Of a DNA stretch of 64,000 bases, positions 59,060-64,000 are shown piece by piece. Numbering within the stretch: the first letter of the stretch is position 1; each line of letters begins with the position of its first letter. Source of the DNA: Conus ventricosus (Eukaryota > Mollusca > Gastropoda > Neogastropoda > Conidae); the NCBI GenBank assembly GCA_018398815.1, contig CM031622.1, positions 13,165,689-13,229,688 of the forward strand, given 5' to 3'. The notes below the pieces were generated by a model. It saw only the letters and a list, made by a program, of their open reading frames with translations, searched no databases and was not told the origin of the DNA. The position numbers and the translations under genes are program-made.

Positions 59060-59225
59060 TGTACTATTCACAGTAATGTGTTTATTTTTTCGCCTGATGA
59101 AGACCCAAGTGTGAAATGCATCGGTCTGTCTGTGCTTTGTTTCTCAATGTCATTGGCGGTAAGTTCTAAACTTATTCCTGATCTTGCTTCGTTCGCCGCT
59201 TCAGTCACTCATTTTGAAATTTTAT

Positions 59226-60448
59226 ATGCAAAGTGTCAACATGGATTCGAGGAAAAAGATCATGTGTAACCAACTATTAGAGGTAATGGAGGATTTTACC
59301 AATATGATGGATGATGGGGATCCTTTTGATGTGTGTACTTAGATTTTAGAAAAGCATTTGATTCTGTACTCATGAAGGTTACTGATAAAATTAGCATCAT
59401 ATGGTATTGTAAAAAATACGCTTAAATGGATACAAAACTTCTTGTACAATAGGAAACAGAGGGTAAGAGTTGGATATGCTGAGTCAGAAGAAATAAATGT
59501 AAAAAGTGGAATCCCCCAGGGTAGTGTATTGGGTCCAATTTTATTTACAGTATTTATAAATGACTTACCGGATTCACTGCACTGTACTTGTAAAATCTTC
59601 GCTGATGATACTAAAATATATGACAAAGTTGCAAATGGTGATTGTATTCAGGAGGATTTGATAAAACTACAGGACTGGTCGGATACTTGGAATCTATATT
59701 TTAATGTGTCAAAATGTCATGTTATGCATGTTGGTGAAAAAAAGGAAATTGATAGAAGGGAGTATTTTATGAAAATAGGTAATGAGGTACAGAAAATAAG
59801 TACTTGTGAGACAGAAAAGGACTTGGGAGTCACTTTTGATAAGGAGCTTTCATTTGATCCACATATAAGGAAATTGTAAATAAGGGAAATCAGATGTTAG
59901 GTATTATTAAAAGAACATTTCTGTACCTAGACAAATATACTTTTCTAAAACTATTTAAGGCTTTTGTAAGGCCTCATTTAGAATATGCCAATGTAGTTTG
60001 GAATCCATATTTGAAGAGGCAATCAAAAATGATAGAAAATGTACAAAGAAGAGGAACTAGATTACTGGTAGAATGCAAAAATATGTCTTATGAGGAACGG
60101 CTCCAGTTTTTACAGTTCTTCTTCTTCCTACTTCTTACACTCTCTTAAGGGTAGAAGGTTAAGGGGGATTTAATACAAGTGTATAAAATAATGAATGGTT
60201 TGGACAATGTATCAATTGAAACATTTTTTTCCTTCTCACCAGTTAGCATAACAAGAAATGCACAAGGTAAACTTTTTGTTAAACATAGAACTACTAACAA
60301 ACGAGCGTTCAGTTTCTCTAACAGAGTTGTTAAATTGTGGAACTCAATACCTGTTGAAATTAAATTTACTAATGATACTAATAAATTCAAGAATTTTCTG
60401 GATAACAACACAGATTTCAAAATTTTATTTATGGAAATAGATTGAAGC
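59226..60448 (+). pseudogene. CR1-like LINE reverse transcriptase, frameshifted
   Basis: Motifs in order, in several frames: KCQHGFEEK and LEVMEDFTNMMDDGDPFDVC near 59231-59335, LDFRKAFDSV near 59340 (catalytic D in motif A), SGIPQGSVLGPILFTVFIND near 59507 (motif B), and FADDTKIYDK near 59597 (YADD-like motif C). Then come LGVTFDKELSFDPHI near 59824, AFVRPHLEYANVVWNP near 59960, YEERLQFLQ near 60088, and RRLRGDLIQVYKIMNGLD near 60155, with a stop after FLMEID-like residues at about 60445. The N-terminal part is missing because of the insertion. The segment at 60112-60150 is replaced by CTT-rich sequence that introduces a stop. It is not functional. Confidence 0.8.
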
Positions 60449-60557
60449 AATTTTTGCTAATAAGCATGCCGTAGACCCTAGAAAAACAAAACAAAACAAA
60501 TATGATAACAAAAGAAGGGGCGTAAAAAGGCCGAAAGGCCTAGGCTATAAGCCAGCC

Positions 60558-60613
60558 CTCTACTACTACTACTACTACTACTACTACTGCTACTACTACT
60601 ACTACTACTACTG

Positions 60614-60647
<34 letters not shown>

Positions 60648-60738
60648 ACTACTACTACTACTACTACTGCTACTACTACTACTACTACTACTACTGCTAC
60701 TCCTACTACTACTACTACTACCACTACTACTACTACTG

Positions 60739-60782
<44 letters not shown>

Positions 60783-60828
60783 GCTACTACTACTACTGCT
60801 ACTACTACTACTACTGCTACTACTACTA

Positions 60829-60863
<35 letters not shown>

Positions 60864-60864
60864 G

Positions 60865-60914
<50 letters not shown>
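60558..60914. repeat. (CTA)n tract at the LINE 3' end
   Basis: About 118 CTA/ACT triplets with CTG and CTC interruptions, directly after GCCAGCCCT at the LINE end. CR1-group LINEs often end in a short tandem repeat; this one has expanded. It is triplet-based, so antisense polyvaline-like frames appear but are not genes. Confidence 0.95.
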
Positions 60915-60915
<1 letters not shown>

Positions 60916-62100
60916 GACTAAAAGTCACCCTGTCCACCCCCATCCGCAGCTTCCACACGGAATTTAAAAAAAAAGAAAAGGAAACGATTTCTATAAGGAT
61001 AAGACGAAGGCTTTTAAGGAAATGAGCAGCACAGAATTCCCAGAAGTTGGGAATACAACGTAATTTGAAAAACTCCCCAACTGGAATGAACTGGACCACT
61101 AGGTACCAAGTCCGCTCTAACTTAAGTGTAGGCCAGCACAATTCAAATCTCGTTCCACTCCCCCCCCCCCCGACTCCAGGCGGCTCTCCAACCAAGAGTC
61201 AAATCGTACTACAGCTTCGCGCCAAACCAGCGTCAAACTCATCGCAGCAGTGCTTATATAGGCCTACACTCATTGTACACTGCAACCGCTATCGCCCTAC
61301 TGTATTTGTTACTGTCGTCGATTTTTTTTGTTGCTACCGAAGGCACGCATACCAGAAACGGAAAGCGTAGGCTGGGAAGTTTGAGGTAAAAGACGAGAAT
61401 GAAAAGGGGAATAGATTTCTCGCATCTGATCAACGAACAGTTACAATATTCTAATCTGGAGAACCTAACCCTGAACTTTAGAAAACATTATATAGCAACT
61501 GCGGCTGACAGCAACAGTGGCCAAAATGCAATGAATGCAAAACAACTTTCAACACTAAACGAAGCCAACCAGAAGACTTGGACAAATGTGTCTTCTTCAG
61601 ACAACATAATCATTACATAATGTTTTCTTTTTAATGCACAGATCGATACTCCTCACGACGCCTCCCAAATATACTTTTCCTCAAACAACGTTTTGTTTTT
61701 CAGACAAAGAGCATTCACCACTCTCCTCAGACAACAGCCGGCGTGAGCAGCACAAAACCCACACCACACACACACATCTCCCTTAAGTCACTGGCCCTCA
61801 TCAGTACTGTGGAGGGCTGCGCTCTAAATAGTTTTCTGCCTGACTGCCTGCTTGCATGACCCCCCCCCCCCCCCCCCCTTCCCAAGGATTACTCTGCCTA
61901 CGATGCCAGTCGATCACTATCTGGACCCTGCAGTCATAAAGTTAGTTCTTCTTTGTCACAACAATCCCTGACGAGGACCGAGCAGCAGACCCGAGATGTG
62001 TGTGTGTGTGTGTGTGTGTGCATCTGCAGTTTTCTGTCCTTCTTCCTCCTTGGTACCGGAAACTGAACGCCCGCTTCATTATAACCAGACGACTGATTGG
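60915..62100. other. Non-coding DNA between the LINE and the 46-bp array
   Basis: No gene recognised. It holds a C run at 61861-61878, a GT microsatellite at 61996-62020 and a TCTTCTTCAGACAAC segment near 61588 resembling repeat ends elsewhere in the window. Confidence 0.5.
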
Positions 62101-62109
62101 TGTCTTGCG

Positions 62110-63790
62110 TGTATTGGACTGAAAAAGCCACGGAAGCCACTCTGTGGCAGTGTGTTTTATTGGATTGAGAAGTCCCACTGAAGCCACGCTGTGGCAGTGT
62201 GTATATTGGATTGAGAAGTGCCACTGAAACCACTCTGTGGCAGTGTGTACATTGGACTCAGAAATGTCACTGAAACCACTCTGTGGCAGGGTGTATATTG
62301 GATTGGGAAATGCCACTGAAACACCCTGTGGCAGTGTGTATATTGGATTGGGAAATGCCACTGAAACCACTCTGTGGCAGTGTATATATTGGGGTTGGGA
62401 AATGCCACTGAAACACTCTGTGGCAGTGTGTATATGGATTGGGAAATGCCACTGAAACCACTCTGTGGCAGCGTGTATATTGGATTGGGAAATTTCCCCT
62501 GAAAACCTCTCTGTGGCAGTGTGTATATTGGACTGAGAAATGTCACTGAAGCCACGCTGTGGCAGTGTGTATATTGGATTGAGAAATACCACTCTGTGAC
62601 AGTGTGTATATTGGATTGGGAAATACCACTGAAGCCACTGTGGCAGTGTGTATATTGGATTGAGAAATGCCACTGAAGCCACTCTGCGGCAGTGTGTATA
62701 TTGGATTGAGAAATGCCACTGAAACCACTCTGTGGCAGTGTGTGTATATTGGATTGAGAAATACCACTGAAGCCACTGTGGCAGTGTGTATATTGGATTG
62801 AGAAATGCCACTGAAACCACTCTGTGGCAGTGTGTATATTGGATTGAGAAATACCACTGAACCCACTTTAAGGCAGTGTGTATATTGGATTGAGAAATAC
62901 CACTGAAGCCACTGTGGCAGTGTGTATATTGGATTGAGAAATCCACTGAAGCCACTGTGGCAGTGTGTGTATTGGATTGGGAAATGCCACTGAAGCCACT
63001 CTACGGCAGTGTGTGTATTGGATTGGGAAATGTCACTGAAACCACTCTGTGGCAGTGTGTATATTGGATTGGGAAATGCCACTGAAGCCACTCTGCGGCA
63101 GTGTGTATATTGGATTGGGAAATGCCACTGAAGCCACTGTGGCAGTGTGTGTTGGATTGGGAAATGTCACTGAAACCACTCTGTGGCAGTGTGTATATTG
63201 GATTGGGAAATGCCACTGAAGCCACTCTGCGGCAGTGTGTGTATTGGATTGGGAAATGCCACTGAAGCCACTGTGGCAGTGGGGTTTATTGGATTGGGAA
63301 ATGCCACTGAAGCCACTCTGCGGCAGTGTGTGTATTGGATTGGGAAATGCCACTGAAGCCACTCTGCGGCAGTGTGTGTATTGGTTTGGGGAAATGCCAC
63401 TGAAGCCACTGTGGCAGTGTGTATATTGGATTGGGAAATGCCACTGAAGCCACTCTGCGGCAGTGTGTGTATTGGATTGGGAAATGCCACTGAAGCCACT
63501 CTGCGGCAGTGTGTGTATTGGATTGGGAAATGCCACTGAAGCCACTCTGCGGCAGTGTGTGTATTGGATTGGGAAATGCCACTGAAGCCACTGTGGCAGT
63601 GTGTATATTGGATTGGGAAATGCCACTGAAGCCACTCTGCGGCAGTGTGTGTATTGGATTGGGAAATGCCACTGAAGCCACTCTGCGGCAGTGTGTGTAT
63701 TGGATTGGGAAATGCCACTGAAGCCACTCTGCGGCAGTGTGTGTATTGGATTGGGAAATGCCACTGAAGCCACTCTGCGGCAGTGCAGTG
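62110..63790. repeat. 46-bp tandem array, about 36 copies
   Basis: The unit is CACTGAAGCCACTCTGCGGC followed by AGTGTGTGTATTGGATTGGGAAATGC. Copies at the 5' end are more diverged (GAGAAATACC, AACCACTCTGTGG) and those at the 3' end nearly uniform. Shorter units lack CTCTG. The array ends in GCAGTGCAGTGTCTCCTTTG, a motif also found at the end of the SINE-like element near 15901. Confidence 0.95.
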
Positions 63791-63824
63791 TCTCCTTTGG
63801 TGGGCTGCCACAGTCCAACTAGAT

Positions 63825-64000
63825 GCTGACTGTTCTGTGTGGATACTTTGTTTTTAAAACCTCAACTCGACACTGACTGCTCCACATGGATATTGTTCTT
63901 CACGCCTCAACTTAATACTGACTGCTCCACATGGATATTGTTCTTCACACCTCAACTTAATACTGACTGCTCCATATGGACATTGTTCTTCACACCTCAA
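63825..64000. repeat. 45-bp tandem repeat, at least three copies, cut by the window end
   Basis: The unit is CTGACTGCTCCACATGGATA followed by TTGTTCTTCACACCTCAACTTAATA. The first copy is diverged (CTGACTGTTCTGTGTGGATA). It continues beyond the window. Confidence 0.85.

Larger units (their letters stand above)
57082..59225. mobile_element. Insertion with long inverted arms inside the LINE
   Basis: The left arm (57082 to about 57245) and right arm (about 59077-59225) are inverted copies. Shared segments include ATAAAATTTCAAAATG, GTGACTGAAG, CGGCGAACGAAGCAAGATCA, AGAACTTACCGCCAATGACA and GGTCTTCATCAGGCG, plus the complement of these on the right. The element splits the LINE between endonuclease and reverse transcriptase. 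The interior has a GC-rich segment (57305-57400), a diverged repeat with CACACAACATGCAC and ATAAATAAACATTTC, a 49-base G run and the sequence gap. Its class is unknown. Confidence 0.7.
55001..60557 (+). mobile_element. CR1-like non-LTR retrotransposon, interrupted and decayed
   Basis: In order: a 5' region (about 55001-55516) with two YY1-like motifs, ORF1 (55517-56455), APE-type endonuclease (about 56442-57080), a foreign insertion with inverted arms and a sequence gap (57082-59225), reverse transcriptase (59226-60448), and a 3' end with hairpin GGCCGAAAGGCC at 60529 leading into (CTA)n. ORF1 with a PHD-like finger followed by EN-RT, and a 3' end in a short tandem repeat, point to the CR1 group. 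Frameshifts in EN and RT make it inactive. The 5' boundary is approximate. Confidence 0.75.

Noticed and set aside
57713..59269. Frames of about 400-500 codons spanning the N gap
   Set aside because: Most of each frame is unknown bases; it carries no information.
60644..61195. Polyvaline-like frame
   Set aside because: Antisense reading of the (CTA)n tract.
61942..63818. Several long antisense frames of 130-337 codons
   Set aside because: All lie in the 46-bp array and repeat the same 15-16-residue units in different frames.

Overview
This is eukaryotic, probably molluscan (marine gastropod-like) genomic DNA. It has large introns with phase-matched splice sites, dense tandem repeats, CA/GT microsatellites, many long G or C homopolymers, and invertebrate-type non-LTR retrotransposons, SINEs and DNA-transposon derivatives. 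The mollusc assignment is an inference from repeat style and is not proven. There are no prokaryotic operons, CRISPR arrays or recognisable structural RNA genes.

Region 1 (1-35,790, + strand) holds the 3' half of one protein-coding gene. I reconstructed seven exons: 1329-1578, 20975-21090, 26558 or 26578-26780, 28923-29262, 31464-31619, 31988-32151 and 35719-35790. All junctions but one agree in phase. The encoded C-terminal part is rich in Q, S, P and G, carries long polyglutamine, and ends in an LLQQLL motif a few residues before the stop. That matches the Q-rich C-terminus of p160/SRC nuclear receptor coactivators (NCOA1/taiman type). The bHLH-PAS and central LXXLL exons would lie upstream of the window. 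Two exons each need one missing base inside CAA/CAG tracts, probably an assembly error or a fresh indel. Intron 3 is a GC-AG intron. The introns carry tandem arrays (units of 24, 38, 45, 48, 67, 80 and 81 bp and others), and several of these end at or close to the 3' splice site of the next exon.

Region 2 (35,791-55,000) is the 3'UTR followed by intergenic DNA. It has a CpG- and motif-rich promoter-like patch near 40.5-40.8 kb and a 1.06-kb hAT-like element with a transposase C-terminal fragment at 43.5-44.6 kb. A 1.2-kb foldback element follows at 45.4-46.6 kb. At 51.6-52.9 kb there is a decayed LINE 3' end in which a 69-bp coding segment has been amplified in frame. A 29-bp array and a dispersed repeat complete the region.

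Region 3 (55,000-60,915) is a CR1-like LINE: a 5' region with a duplicated YY1-like motif, ORF1 with a PHD-like finger and coiled coil, an APE-type endonuclease, a reverse transcriptase, and a 3' hairpin running into a (CTA)n tail. It is interrupted by a roughly 2.1-kb insertion with long inverted repeats, inside which lies a 1,000-base N gap. Region 4 (60,915-64,000) is microsatellite DNA and a large 46-bp tandem array that runs into SINE-tail sequence, followed by a 45-bp array.
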